Below are positions 54,265 through 63,765 of a stretch of 64,000 bases of DNA, piece after piece. Positions within the stretch are counted from its first letter, which is position 1; every line of letters begins with the position of its first letter. Under the pieces are notes generated by a model that did not search any database, was not told the origin of the DNA, and saw only the letters and a program-made list of their open reading frames with translations. The stretch comes from Paenibacillus pectinilyticus. Its GTDB lineage: Bacteria > Bacillota > Bacilli > Paenibacillales > NBRC-103111. A program made the translations under genes and the position numbers. The stretch covers positions 186,001 to 250,000 of the forward strand of contig NZ_LYPC01000026.1 of the NCBI RefSeq assembly GCF_001700435.1, given 5' to 3'.

Positions 54265-55194
54265 TTGGGAATCTTCTCAGCCCTACGTAAAGAATGGAAG
54301 CATTTCTGGAAATCACGCAGTTTGTTTTTTATCGGTTTGCCGGCTCTCATCGTTGTGTTCGTATTTTACTACTTACCGATGTACGGCATCGTGATCGCAT
54401 TTAAAGATATTAATTATGCCAAAGGCATTTGGGGCAGCGACTGGGTAGGGCTTCATAACTTCAAGTTCTTCTTCAACTCGCAAGATGCACTTAGAATCAC
54501 ACGGAACACGTTATTACTCAATGGGTTGTTCATTGTGGTCGGCATGTCCTGCGCGCTAGTCATTGGACTATTGCTCGCTGAGTTGGGACGGAGATGGGTG
54601 AAGCTGTTCCAGACGATTCTGTTCTTTCCTTATTTCCTTTCTTGGGTCGTCGTCGGATTCGTCAGCTACATTTTGCTGAATCCATCCTTCGGCGTGATCA
54701 ATAAGCTATTGGAGCAGCTCCATTTCTCCCCAATCGACTGGTACAGCAAGCCGGGCTATTGGCCCCTCATTTTAACCCTAACGTATCTATGGAAAAATGT
54801 CGGTTACACCGCCATCATCTTCTTTACAGGACTGCTGTCGATCGACAACAGTTATTACGAGGCCGCTTCTATTGACGGCGCTTCACGCTTACAGCAAATT
54901 CGAAAGATTTCCATACCGCTCATTACACCATTAATCACGATGCTGTTCATGCTCAATGTCGGTCGGATTTTCTACTCCGATTTCGGATTATTCTACTTCG
55001 TACCTCGTGATGCGGGCATGCTGTATGCAACAACAGATGTCGTAGACACGTACGTGTTCCGATCCCTACGCGTTGTAGGAGACTTGGGTATGGCATCTGC
55101 CGCTAGCTTGTACCAGGCGATTGTTGGCTTGATTCTTGTTGTCACGACCAACTTGCTCGTCCGCAAATTTAATAAAGATAATGCTTTGTTCTAA
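54265..55194 (+). CDS. Sugar ABC importer 4: permease, LplB type
   Basis: TTG start with AGGAGG nine bases upstream. 309 residues, six helices, the LplB mark I-A-F-K-D-I-N-Y-A-K-G-I-W-G-S-D-W-V-G after helix 1, and EAA loop E-A-A-S-I-D-G-A-S. Closely resembles the LplB-type subunit of importer 2. First gene of a permease-permease-binding protein operon leading to a GH95-like enzyme. Confidence 0.88.
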   Translation: MGIFSALRKEWKHFWKSRSLFFIGLPALIVVFVFYYLPMYGIVIAFKDINYAKGIWGSDWVGLHNFKFFFNSQDALRITRNTLLLNGLFIVVGMSCALVIGLLLAELGRRWVKLFQTILFFPYFLSWVVVGFVSYILLNPSFGVINKLLEQLHFSPIDWYSKPGYWPLILTLTYLWKNVGYTAIIFFTGLLSIDNSYYEAASIDGASRLQQIRKISIPLITPLITMLFMLNVGRIFYSDFGLFYFVPRDAGMLYATTDVVDTYVFRSLRVVGDLGMASAASLYQAIVGLILVVTTNLLVRKFNKDNALF

Positions 55195-55208
55195 GGAGGA
55201 GGGTGGCA

Positions 55209-56096
55209 GTGCTTTCATCTATTAAGAAAAAGTCAGAAAATAACTGGCTAATCGTTCTATTCTTCATTTTGCTATCACTCCTGTTCATCTATCCCATGCT
55301 GTACGTTGTTTCGGTCTCGCTTTCATTCGACGGGGACATCGCCAAGTATGGCTATCAATTAATACCGAAGCGGATTACGTTCATGGCGTATTCGTACATT
55401 TTCCAAACACCGAAGGCGCTTATTCAATCCTATATGGTTACAATTTTTGTGACAGTCGTAGGAACCTTGCTAAGCTTGATACTCACTTCATCCCTGGCGT
55501 ATATTATGACTCGGAAGGATTATCGCTACAGCAGAATCACTGGCTACTTCGTCTTCTTCACACTGCTCTTTAATGCAGGATTGGTGCCGTCGTATATCGT
55601 CATGACGACTGTGTTACACTTGCAAGATACGGTGTGGGCCTTGATTCTCCCGTATGGCGTTAGTGCCTGGTTTACGATGCTCATGAAGGGCTTCATGGAT
55701 GGACTGCCTTTTGAAATTATTGAGTCTGCCAAAATCGACGGCTCTTCCGAACTAAGCACATTCGTGCGTATCGTTCTTCCTTTATCTAAACCGGCGTTAG
55801 CCACGGTGGGCTTGTTCTATGCACTGGCCTATTGGAATGATTGGTGGCTGGCCATGCTATATATCCAGAATGAAAAACTGATTCCGCTACAATACTATTT
55901 GCAGCGCATCATGTCGAATATCGAGTTTTTGACGAAAAATATGCAAGCCGGCATCAGTGTGGACATGAGCACGATTCCAGCCGAATCGTCTCGTATGGGT
56001 ATCGCCATTTTGGCAGCAGGCCCGATGTTATTCGCTTTCCCTTTCTTCCAGAAATACTTGATCAAAGGATTGACAGTTGGCGCAGTTAAAGGCTAA
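55209..56096 (+). CDS. Sugar ABC importer 4: permease, YtcP type
   Basis: GTG 55209 is preferred because AAGGAGG (55193-55199) is nine bases away, whereas GTG 55203 is only three away. 295 residues with EAA loop E-S-A-K-I-D-G-S-S and the ...KYLIKGLTVGAVKG tail. Partner of the LplB-type subunit just upstream. Confidence 0.88.
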   Translation: MLSSIKKKSENNWLIVLFFILLSLLFIYPMLYVVSVSLSFDGDIAKYGYQLIPKRITFMAYSYIFQTPKALIQSYMVTIFVTVVGTLLSLILTSSLAYIMTRKDYRYSRITGYFVFFTLLFNAGLVPSYIVMTTVLHLQDTVWALILPYGVSAWFTMLMKGFMDGLPFEIIESAKIDGSSELSTFVRIVLPLSKPALATVGLFYALAYWNDWWLAMLYIQNEKLIPLQYYLQRIMSNIEFLTKNMQAGISVDMSTIPAESSRMGIAILAAGPMLFAFPFFQKYLIKGLTVGAVKG

Positions 56097-56202
56097 CTGA
56101 AGGTAAGTCTATCCACGTTTGTCAATCCGAATCCGGATCGGATGATAATAAATTGCAGTGCTTATGCCATTTTCGACCATGATATCAGGAGGGTTCGATC
56201 AT

Positions 56203-57762
56203 ATGAAAAATAGAACATTGAAAAGCTTATCACCTGTACTTGTCAGCGGCTTGACCCTTAGCTTATTACTCACGGCTTGTGGATCTAACACGAACAGCTC
56301 GTCGCCATCCCCAGCCAGCTCAGCACCTGCATCCCCAGCCAGCAGCGCTGCCGCTAGTCCAGCTACAGCGGAGCTTAAACCTTATGAAATCACTTGGTAT
56401 TTGCCGCAAGCGGTATTCCCTGATGCGAAGCTCGTTCAAGATGCGATGAGCAAAATTACGAAAGAAAAAATCAACGCGACACTTAACATTCAATTGGTCG
56501 ATTGGGGCACATACGATCAGAAAATGCAAGCGATTGCAGCTTCTGGCGAGAAAGCGGATCTGATCTTTACCTCCAACTGGACGAATGATTATCTGCAAAA
56601 TGTTAACAAAGGCGCATTCCTCGATATCACGGATCTGCTGCCTAAATATGGTCCAGACATTCTAAAGCAAGTGCCTCCGTCAGCTTGGGATGCAGCGAAA
56701 GTGAAAGGCAAGCTGTATGGGATTATTAATACGCAAGTTTTGGCTCGTACACCAGGTGTTCTGATCAACAAAACCTACTTAGATAAATATGGCTTTAAGG
56801 CGGATCAATTCAAGACATTAGCCGATCTGACACCGTTTTTTGAAAAAGTGAAACAAGGCGAGCCAGATAAATATCCGTTTAGCTTAAAGGGTGACACGGA
56901 TGTCATGGGTAACTATGGCAGTGCGATCGGACTGGAATATTTCTCCCAAAAGAACCCGGGTGTTGTTCGCATCGACGATGCATCCTCTAAAGTTGTGAAT
57001 CTGTATGAAACACCTGAATTTACTGCCTTTTTGAAACAAATGCGTGACTGGTACTCCAAAGGAATTATTCGTAAAGATGCAGCTACGATTAAAGATACGA
57101 ACTCCGATGAATTGGCAGGCAAATATGTATCGTCCACGTTTACGGTTATCAATCCGGATTCCGCAGCGAACCAAGCACAACGCTTCGGTGGTGGGGATTC
57201 AGCGAACGTAGCAGCGGTGGAATTCTCCAAGCCGTATATGAGCACGGGTTCCATTATTGCGACGATGACAGCGATTTCCCGCACATCCAAGGATCCAGCA
57301 AGAGCGATGATGTTCTACAACCTGATGTACTCCGATCCTGAGCTATTCAATTTGATGAGCTTCGGGATTGAAGGCAAGCACTACACGAAAGTTTCTGATG
57401 GTTTGATCAAAAAGGTAGACAATGCCGGCTACTGGATGGATTCCGGTTGGGAATACGGCAACATGTTCAACTCGTTCCGTACGAGTCCAACACAGCCAAA
57501 ATGGTACCCAGCAGGACCAGATAAGAATGCAGCTGCGATTCCTTCCAAAATACTAGGCTTCTCTTTCGACCCAAGTAACGTGAAGAGCGAATTGGCGCAA
57601 ACAGCATCCGTCGTAGATGAATTCTATGCGGGCCTCATTACAGGTATCGCTGATCCGGATACAACGTTGCCGCAAATGAATGCGAAGTTGAAGAAAGCGG
57701 GCTTGGACGCGATTATTGCCGAAATGCAGAAACAAATTGATGCTTGGAAAGCTTCGAAGTAA
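56203..57762 (+). CDS. Sugar ABC importer 4: substrate-binding lipoprotein, LplA type
   Basis: ATG 56203 follows AGGAGGG; the frame from 56158 is leader. Lipobox L-T-A-C (Cys26), then a Ser/Pro/Ala-rich linker of ~35 residues, then a ~460-residue LplA-like domain (…YEITWYLPQAV…). Same class as the importer 2 binding protein. Likely captures oligosaccharide released by the GH95-like enzyme encoded next. Confidence 0.88.
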   Translation: MKNRTLKSLSPVLVSGLTLSLLLTACGSNTNSSSPSPASSAPASPASSAAASPATAELKPYEITWYLPQAVFPDAKLVQDAMSKITKEKINATLNIQLVDWGTYDQKMQAIAASGEKADLIFTSNWTNDYLQNVNKGAFLDITDLLPKYGPDILKQVPPSAWDAAKVKGKLYGIINTQVLARTPGVLINKTYLDKYGFKADQFKTLADLTPFFEKVKQGEPDKYPFSLKGDTDVMGNYGSAIGLEYFSQKNPGVVRIDDASSKVVNLYETPEFTAFLKQMRDWYSKGIIRKDAATIKDTNSDELAGKYVSSTFTVINPDSAANQAQRFGGGDSANVAAVEFSKPYMSTGSIIATMTAISRTSKDPARAMMFYNLMYSDPELFNLMSFGIEGKHYTKVSDGLIKKVDNAGYWMDSGWEYGNMFNSFRTSPTQPKWYPAGPDKNAAAIPSKILGFSFDPSNVKSELAQTASVVDEFYAGLITGIADPDTTLPQMNAKLKKAGLDAIIAEMQKQIDAWKASK

Positions 57763-57791
57763 GCATAACGATTGCATCACACCTTAGAATG

Positions 57792-57844
57792 AAAGCCGCT
57801 TCTCTTTTAAATAGAAAGATGATAGCGGCTTTTGTTCGCGGGTT
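57792..57844 (+). terminator. Terminator after importer 4
   Basis: AAAGCCGC pairs with GCGGCTTT around a partly paired TCTTTT...AAAGA loop, ending TTTTG. Confidence 0.75.
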
Positions 57845-57949
57845 CATACATTAGGTTCACACATCAAGTTATACAAGAAAGGTTGGAATTATCGGGTAGC
57901 AGTGAGAATGAAGCTTGTAGAGTAAACAATTCTGAGGAGGTTTTACGTA

Positions 57950-60900
57950 ATGAGAAAATTAGGGGCTGCTTGTCTAGCACTCATCGTAGCGGGTGTATCC
58001 GTCGTGTCAACCGTCGGTGTGCCAACAGCGAGCGCGGATACGATTACAACCAATCAAGCTGCGCGTATTGTAAGCGCATACAAAGGATCGTGGACAACGC
58101 CGCCAACGGATACGAACTTCGGCAACACGACCAACGCGCCATTGCTGGGCAACGGAGATATTGGCGCCGTTTTAGTTGGTAACATTGATGCGATGACCGT
58201 TGTGCTGGGGAAGAATGAATTTTTCTCCGTGGCGGAGCGGCAATTGAAATCGATGGCTAGACTAGGCATCTCCGCATCTGGCATGACGGGCGCATCGTAC
58301 CTAACGGAACAGAAACTAGCCAGTGCGCAAGTGGACGGCACGTTCTCCTTGTCGGGCAATACGATTAACACGACGAGCTGGGCGCAGGCGACAGACACGA
58401 CGAACAATCTGCTCCTGACGAAATTTACATATACAGGAACAGGTTCGAAAACAGTCACGGTCTCACTCGATCCGGCAAATCAGAATACATTTACCAGCAC
58501 AATTGGCTCATCTGGCGATATTTTGTATCGGGATGTGCGGGCGGATAACGCTGACACGGTCAATGGCATTACGACGATCAAAGCACGTGTCGCAACACGG
58601 ATTATTGGAACGACAGGAACAATCAGTTCAAACCAGCTGCAATTTACACTGACACCTGGCAACACGTATACGCTGGCTACTAGCATTATGAGTAATAAGG
58701 ATTCAGCGAATTATCAAGCGCTTGCCCTTAGCAATATTAGCTCCAAAACACAAGGTGATATTGATTCTTTAAAAGCAGCACATCAATCCTGGTGGGATGC
58801 CTACTACAGCAAGTCGTTCATTGAAATTCCGAACAAAACAATTGAGAAATCGTTCTATGGTTCGCTCTATTTGCTCGGAAGCAGCTCGCGAACAGGCGAA
58901 GCGCCTCCAGGCCTATGGGGGGCATGGATTGCTCGGAATTCCGACTGGGGCGGCGATTACCATCTGAATTACAACACAGAGGCTCCCTTCTATTTTGCTA
59001 TGCCGACGAACCATGTTGAACTGGCCACTCCTTACGATAAACCACTCCTAGACTGGGTTCCGAAAGCGCAGACGGCAGCTACGAATGCAGGATACACGGG
59101 TGTTTATTATCCGGTTGGAATTGGTCCATATACGATGGATACCGATGGCGGCTACCATAATCAGAAGACAAATGCCGTGTTCGGGGCTACTGTTATGCTC
59201 GATCACTACTACTCGACAGCGGACACGACGTATGCAAATTCGATCTATGCGTTCTTGAAAGAAGCGACGAAATTCTGGCAGAACTACTTGACTTGGGATG
59301 GCACGAGGTATGTGATTAATAATGATGCTCAGCATGAAGATGATGTCTACCCACAAACGAATGGCGTCATGTCGCTTGGAATGGTTCGCTATGTGCTCCA
59401 AGGCTGCATCGATATCAGCACAGCTTTAGGAACAGATACGACACTGAGATCCACTTGGCAAAATATTTTGAACACCCTGAGCCCGTTCCCGACGCAAACG
59501 AGGAATAGTCAAACCGTTTTCCGCTATACAGAAGTAGGGCGGGATTGGAGTACAGATAATGCGATTGGGATTCAGCATATTTATCCAGGGCGTCAGATCG
59601 GTCTTTCCAGCAGCGCAACACTACTTCAAACTTCGAAGAACATGATCGGCCAAATGGCTCGCTGGACCGACGGCAACGGCACGAATACGTTTTATCCGGC
59701 AGCAGCACGGGTTGGTTACGATCCTGCGACGATTCTGAGTCAGCTATCTTCCTTCGTGGGCAGTGCGAGCTACAACAATATGCATATCAAAACAGGCGGA
59801 GGCGGCATTGAGAATTTCAATGTGGTACCAGCAACGCTAGCTGAAATGATGCTGCAGTCGTTCCAGAATAAGCTTCGCATCTTTGCGAACTGGCCGACAG
59901 GTACAGACGCGAAATACGGCGACTTGCGCTCAGATGGCGCATTTCTTATCTCTAGCAGCATGAAGAGTAACCAAGTAGAATATGTTCGCATTATTAGTGA
60001 AAAAGGCAAAACCGCAACGGTTGCCAATCCGTGGAGCGGGCAAACAGTTCGGATTTACCGCAATGGTGTTGACGCAGGTACCATGACCGGAACAGATTTG
60101 ACGATTACGACTTCTGTCAATGAGACGATCCATTTGGCGCCAGACGGGACTTCGTTAGCTGCCATTACAACAGCGATGAATCAAGCGTTAGGATCCACGG
60201 AAACGGTGAGTGCGAGCACAACGAACAGCCCGAGCGGCGAGGAGAAGGAAAAAGCCTTCGATGGCGCATCGGCTACCAAATGGCTGATCTTCACGAACGC
60301 TGGCTGGATTCAATATCACTATACGGCGGCTAAAGTGGTGAACAAGTACGACATTACGTCCGCTAATGACGTGCCAGCGAGGGATCCGAAGAATTGGACC
60401 TTGAAGGGCTCCAACGACGGAACCAACTGGACAACGCTCGACACGAGATCGAACGAAACGTTCGCAAGCAGGCTTCAGGTGAAGACGTATACCTTCACGA
60501 ACAGCACGCCATACACGTACTATCGGTTAGATGTATCGGCCAACAGCGGAGATGCCAATCTGCAAATTGCCGAGATTACGTTCTACGCTTCCACATCGAC
60601 ACCGACTAACGTTGCTTTGAGTAAGACAGTGACTGCGAGCGATGAGATTAATGCGACGGAAGCGGCAACGAAAGCTGTCGACGGTGTGGCGACGACCAAA
60701 TGGACATCGCAGCCGATCAATCTTGTCCCAGGCGACAAGTGGCTGAAGGTCGATTTGGGCGCTAGTTATGCGATCACTCGCTGGGTGGTGAAGCATGCCA
60801 GCTCGAATGGCGAGTCGGCAAGCTACAACACGAAGGATTTCAAGCTGCAGAAGAGCAGCGACGGCACGAACTGGACGGATGTTGATACCGTGACAGGGAA

Positions 60901-61057
60901 CACTGCAGCCATAACGGATCGGACAGTGGCGTCGTTCTCGGCCCGTTACGTTAGGCTCTACATCACGACTACGGTTCAAAGTGACGCTGGTTATGCAACA
61001 ACGCCTGGCGACCGCAGCAACGCGCGTATTTACGAGTTTGAAGTGTACGGCAACTAA
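57950..61057 (+). CDS. Secreted GH95-like glycosidase with two F5/8-type-C domains
   Basis: GAGGAGG precedes the ATG. A signal peptide ends at A-S-A-D (about residue 30). Residues ~35-290 form an N-terminal beta region beginning N-A-P-L-L-G-N-G-D-I-G-A-V, typical of GH95 and related (alpha/alpha)6 enzymes. The barrel (~290-680) has D-Y-H-L-N-Y-N, where Asn340 and Asn342 could match the paired Asn of the GH95 fucosidase site. Two discoidin-type domains follow (~760-890 and ~895-1035; S-A-T-K-W, Y-Y-R-L and W-L-K-V-D-L-G marks), probably sugar binding. Alpha-L-fucosidase or alpha-L-galactosidase is the family activity; assignment is by motif and not certain. Confidence 0.8.
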   Translation: MRKLGAACLALIVAGVSVVSTVGVPTASADTITTNQAARIVSAYKGSWTTPPTDTNFGNTTNAPLLGNGDIGAVLVGNIDAMTVVLGKNEFFSVAERQLKSMARLGISASGMTGASYLTEQKLASAQVDGTFSLSGNTINTTSWAQATDTTNNLLLTKFTYTGTGSKTVTVSLDPANQNTFTSTIGSSGDILYRDVRADNADTVNGITTIKARVATRIIGTTGTISSNQLQFTLTPGNTYTLATSIMSNKDSANYQALALSNISSKTQGDIDSLKAAHQSWWDAYYSKSFIEIPNKTIEKSFYGSLYLLGSSSRTGEAPPGLWGAWIARNSDWGGDYHLNYNTEAPFYFAMPTNHVELATPYDKPLLDWVPKAQTAATNAGYTGVYYPVGIGPYTMDTDGGYHNQKTNAVFGATVMLDHYYSTADTTYANSIYAFLKEATKFWQNYLTWDGTRYVINNDAQHEDDVYPQTNGVMSLGMVRYVLQGCIDISTALGTDTTLRSTWQNILNTLSPFPTQTRNSQTVFRYTEVGRDWSTDNAIGIQHIYPGRQIGLSSSATLLQTSKNMIGQMARWTDGNGTNTFYPAAARVGYDPATILSQLSSFVGSASYNNMHIKTGGGGIENFNVVPATLAEMMLQSFQNKLRIFANWPTGTDAKYGDLRSDGAFLISSSMKSNQVEYVRIISEKGKTATVANPWSGQTVRIYRNGVDAGTMTGTDLTITTSVNETIHLAPDGTSLAAITTAMNQALGSTETVSASTTNSPSGEEKEKAFDGASATKWLIFTNAGWIQYHYTAAKVVNKYDITSANDVPARDPKNWTLKGSNDGTNWTTLDTRSNETFASRLQVKTYTFTNSTPYTYYRLDVSANSGDANLQIAEITFYASTSTPTNVALSKTVTASDEINATEAATKAVDGVATTKWTSQPINLVPGDKWLKVDLGASYAITRWVVKHASSNGESASYNTKDFKLQKSSDGTNWTDVDTVTGNTAAITDRTVASFSARYVRLYITTTVQSDAGYATTPGDRSNARIYEFEVYGN

Positions 61058-61069
61058 CGCAAGGTGTTT

Positions 61070-61105
61070 GATGCCCATCCCCGTGTGCGGGGGTGGGTGT
61101 CTTTT
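61070..61105 (+). terminator. Terminator after GH95-like gene
   Basis: GATGCCCATCCCC pairs with GGGGGTGGGTGTC (wobbles included) around GTGTGC, then TTTTG. Confidence 0.8.
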
Positions 61106-61221
61106 GCCTAGTTGGAAGGGCCAATGCCGAACACATCAAGATAGCCGTTACACAGGGCAAATCGAGCAACGCATCATGACAATGAACACACATTTGGAGA
61201 CCGAACTTGCTAAACGGACTT

Positions 61222-61365
61222 CAAGCACATCAAGCACATCAAGCACATCAAGCGAATCAAGCGAATCAAGCACATCAAGCACACCAGGCACACCAAGCAC
61301 ACCAAGCACACCAAGCACATCAAGCACATCAAGCACATCAAGCACACTAAGCACACCAAGCACGC
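61222..61365. repeat. 9-bp tandem repeat (AAGCACATC)16, intergenic
   Basis: Sixteen nine-base units with limited variants (AAGCACATC, AAGCGAATC, AAGCACACC, AGGCACACC). One frame reads Ser-Thr-Ser, the opposite strand Val-Leu-Asp, but neither has a ribosome site or a plausible protein around it. It lies directly before copy B of the four-motif element. Confidence 0.9.
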
Positions 61366-61424
61366 CATACCACAGCACATCGCACATCTCAAACAAGCCC
61401 ATCAGCCAACCTACATTTCTCAAA

Positions 61425-61615
61425 CTAAATGGATTTTATGTAGTTAATTCTGCGCAGGCACCGCTAATTTTCCGAATAGATGGATTTCCTGTAGTTAATT
61501 TCAGCCAAATTAGCTCGGAAGAGTATATTCGGGAGAATTAACTACATGTTTTCCATTTAGATTGAATTTGGAGCGCGTTTTGCTGAAAATAACTGCATGT
61601 TTTCCAGTTATTTTA
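61425..61615. repeat. Four-motif inverted-repeat element, copy B
   Basis: Direct copies at 61425-61449 and 61476-61500, inverted copies at 61536-61560 and 61586-61615. The first direct and first inverted arms are complementary at 21 of 25 positions. GATGGATTTCCTGTAG(T/G)TAA and TTTTCCAGTTATTT are shared with copy A at 40861-41048. It ends ~50 bases before the hydrolase gene and could lie in its leader. Confidence 0.75.
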
Positions 61616-61665
61616 CAATTCAGCCAGGCTTGTATAGCTAAATTTACCTTGAAGGGACTGTTAAC

Positions 61666-63366
61666 ATGTCACATACAAACGAAGATTTACTCCGCGCCCC
61701 CACGTATGAGGTGGGACCATATCACCCGTTTTACGTCACGATGCGCGACGGCACTCGATTAATGACGCATGTTTGGCTTCCTGATGGAGACGGCCCGTGG
61801 CCGACTATCCTGATGCGTACGCCTTATGTAGACAGCGGCGAGGTGTACGATCCTGGCTTTGTGATTTTCGCGCGATATGGCTACGCGGTTATCCTGCAGG
61901 AATGCCGGGGACGAGGGCAGTCCGAGGGAGTCTGGGAGCCTTTTGTCAACGAGCGGTCAGATGGTTTGGACACGCTGGATTGGCTCATTCAGCAGCCTTG
62001 GCAGGATGGCAACATCGGGCTGTATGGCGGCTCGTATTTGTCCTTCAGCCAATGGATGCTTGCCGATGGTCTCCCACCGCAGGTGAAGACATTGTATCTC
62101 TCGGCAATGGGCACGGATCAATACCGTTTTGCCTATATGAATGGCATGTTTAAGCCTGATATTTATACCGCCTGGGCGGTCACCAACTCCGATGTAGATT
62201 GGGGGGATAGGGATGTAACCGGAATCGCACTGGATGCTTATCGCTTTTCGCCGCCTATGGAGATGGATCAGTCTTTGTTAGGCAGAAAGGTGCCGTGGTA
62301 TCGCGATTTCATTTCCAGTTCGGGCTCTGGCGCTGCGCTTTGGAATGAGGGGTTGTGGGCGCTGTTGAAATCTATGCCGGCCAAGGTCAACGTTCCCGTC
62401 TGTATGGTCGCGGGCTGGTTTGATATCGCGCTGGAGACGATGTTCGCCTCATTCGGGGAGTTGAAACCGGAAATTCGTGCAAAAAGCCGGCTCATCGTCG
62501 GTCCATGGGTTCATTCCTTTGTCACGTATGGGGACTTAGATTATCCTGGCGGAACAACAGACGGCACGAACGGAGGCACCAAAGTTGTGCTAGCCTGGTT
62601 CGATGCTAATCTGAAAGGTCAGCCGCATGCTCCAGAAAAGCTGGGAACTGTCGAAACCTATGTCATCGGTGACAATGAGTGGCGAACGTGGGAGCAGTGG
62701 CCGCCGGCGAGTGAATCGTTGACGTTTTACCTAAATGAAAACTTCTCGCTAGGGATGCGCCCCTCCGATCAACCAGTCTCCTATTCATACACGTATGATC
62801 CGAAAAATCCCGTTACAACGGCCGGCGGGGGCACGATACTTTCGGTGTATGGGGATTCCCCTTATCTACCCAAGGCAGCCAGTGTTAAACAACCAGAACC
62901 GAATGATAGGCCTGATGTCCTTTCCTTTCAATCCGAACTGCTTACGAGAGATATGCTCATTGCCGGTCAGATTAAAGTAGGACTGCATGTCAGCTCGACC
63001 GCAGAAGATACGGCTTTTACAGTGAAAATCAGTGAGGTTTTCGCAAATGGTGAGACGTTTAATATCGCGGACGGTATTACTAGCTTAGCTTATCGAAATG
63101 GTGCGTCATCGCCTCAGTCCTATGAACCTGGTCGCATCGAGAGCATCCGAATGGAATTGTGGCCGATCACGTGGCAGCTTCGCAGCGGTTCGCGCCTTCG
63201 ACTGGACGTTTCTTCGTCAAATTTTCCAGCCTATCATGTGCATCCGAATGTAGCTGGTAATTGGGCGGAGCAGGCAGAGGTGAAGCGTGCGAACCAGACA
63301 TTGTATGGCGGAGGTGGATGCGTGTCATTGGTTGAAATTCCTTTGTCGACGGTTGTTACGACTTAG
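61666..63366 (+). CDS. CocE/NonD-family hydrolase (S15-type alpha/beta hydrolase)
   Basis: 566 residues without a signal peptide. The triad is Ser123 in Y-G-G-S-Y, Asp253 in G-W-F-D and His283 in P-W-V-H, the arrangement of cocaine esterase and glutaryl-7-ACA acylase. A C-terminal jelly-roll domain (~350-560) with L-R-L-D-V-S-S-S-N-F-P is the X-Pro-dipeptidyl-peptidase C-terminal type. It hydrolyses esters or amides of small acids; the natural substrate is unknown. AAGGGA lies nine bases before the ATG. Not obviously linked to the sugar genes. Confidence 0.9.
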   Translation: MSHTNEDLLRAPTYEVGPYHPFYVTMRDGTRLMTHVWLPDGDGPWPTILMRTPYVDSGEVYDPGFVIFARYGYAVILQECRGRGQSEGVWEPFVNERSDGLDTLDWLIQQPWQDGNIGLYGGSYLSFSQWMLADGLPPQVKTLYLSAMGTDQYRFAYMNGMFKPDIYTAWAVTNSDVDWGDRDVTGIALDAYRFSPPMEMDQSLLGRKVPWYRDFISSSGSGAALWNEGLWALLKSMPAKVNVPVCMVAGWFDIALETMFASFGELKPEIRAKSRLIVGPWVHSFVTYGDLDYPGGTTDGTNGGTKVVLAWFDANLKGQPHAPEKLGTVETYVIGDNEWRTWEQWPPASESLTFYLNENFSLGMRPSDQPVSYSYTYDPKNPVTTAGGGTILSVYGDSPYLPKAASVKQPEPNDRPDVLSFQSELLTRDMLIAGQIKVGLHVSSTAEDTAFTVKISEVFANGETFNIADGITSLAYRNGASSPQSYEPGRIESIRMELWPITWQLRSGSRLRLDVSSSNFPAYHVHPNVAGNWAEQAEVKRANQTLYGGGGCVSLVEIPLSTVVTT

Positions 63367-63524
63367 TTCCAACGATACACAGACTAGTGCTTTGCTCTGC
63401 TAATCTTTGTTTGAGAGTTTACGATTGTATGGTACTGTTGAAAGGAGCTACTATATTCTTCAGTACGAGGAGACCCATACATGCTTCTTTCAAAAGGACG
63501 TTGATGTAACCAAAGCTAGATACG

Positions 63525-63668
63525 ATGGAAGGGCGCATAGTGGACAATGCGAAATTTATCCACATCAAGGATATTGCTTCCATCTCGGATGAGGATTTAT
63601 ATAATCAACTGCTAAATGAATTTCCGTTGTGGCTGAAGGCAGCGACAGATAAAAGGATTATTCGTTAA
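63525..63668 (+). CDS. Possible 47-residue small protein
   Basis: An open frame M-E-G-R-I-V-D-N-A-K-F-I-H-I-K-D ... ending K-R-I-I-R, acidic in the middle and basic at the end, with natural-looking codons. There is no good ribosome site. I do not recognise it; it might be a remnant of a larger gene. The rest of the 63367-63765 gap shows nothing else I can support. Confidence 0.3.
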   Translation: MEGRIVDNAKFIHIKDIASISDEDLYNQLLNEFPLWLKAATDKRIIR

Positions 63669-63765
63669 GAAGAAATTCCACAATATAGGATGAACCTCGC
63701 TCGAGTAGCTATTCTTTTTCCTTTTGTCATATAATGAGTGAAAAAAGAAAGAGGATATCAATTCG

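Noticed and set aside
60981..61541. 186-codon frame including Ser-Thr-Ser repeats
   Set aside because: It begins inside the GH95-like gene in another frame, runs through a terminator and a tandem repeat, and has no ribosome site.
61666..61666. Start of the CocE gene further upstream inside the repeat element
   Set aside because: The frame upstream of 61666 is closed and AAGGGA is correctly placed for this ATG.
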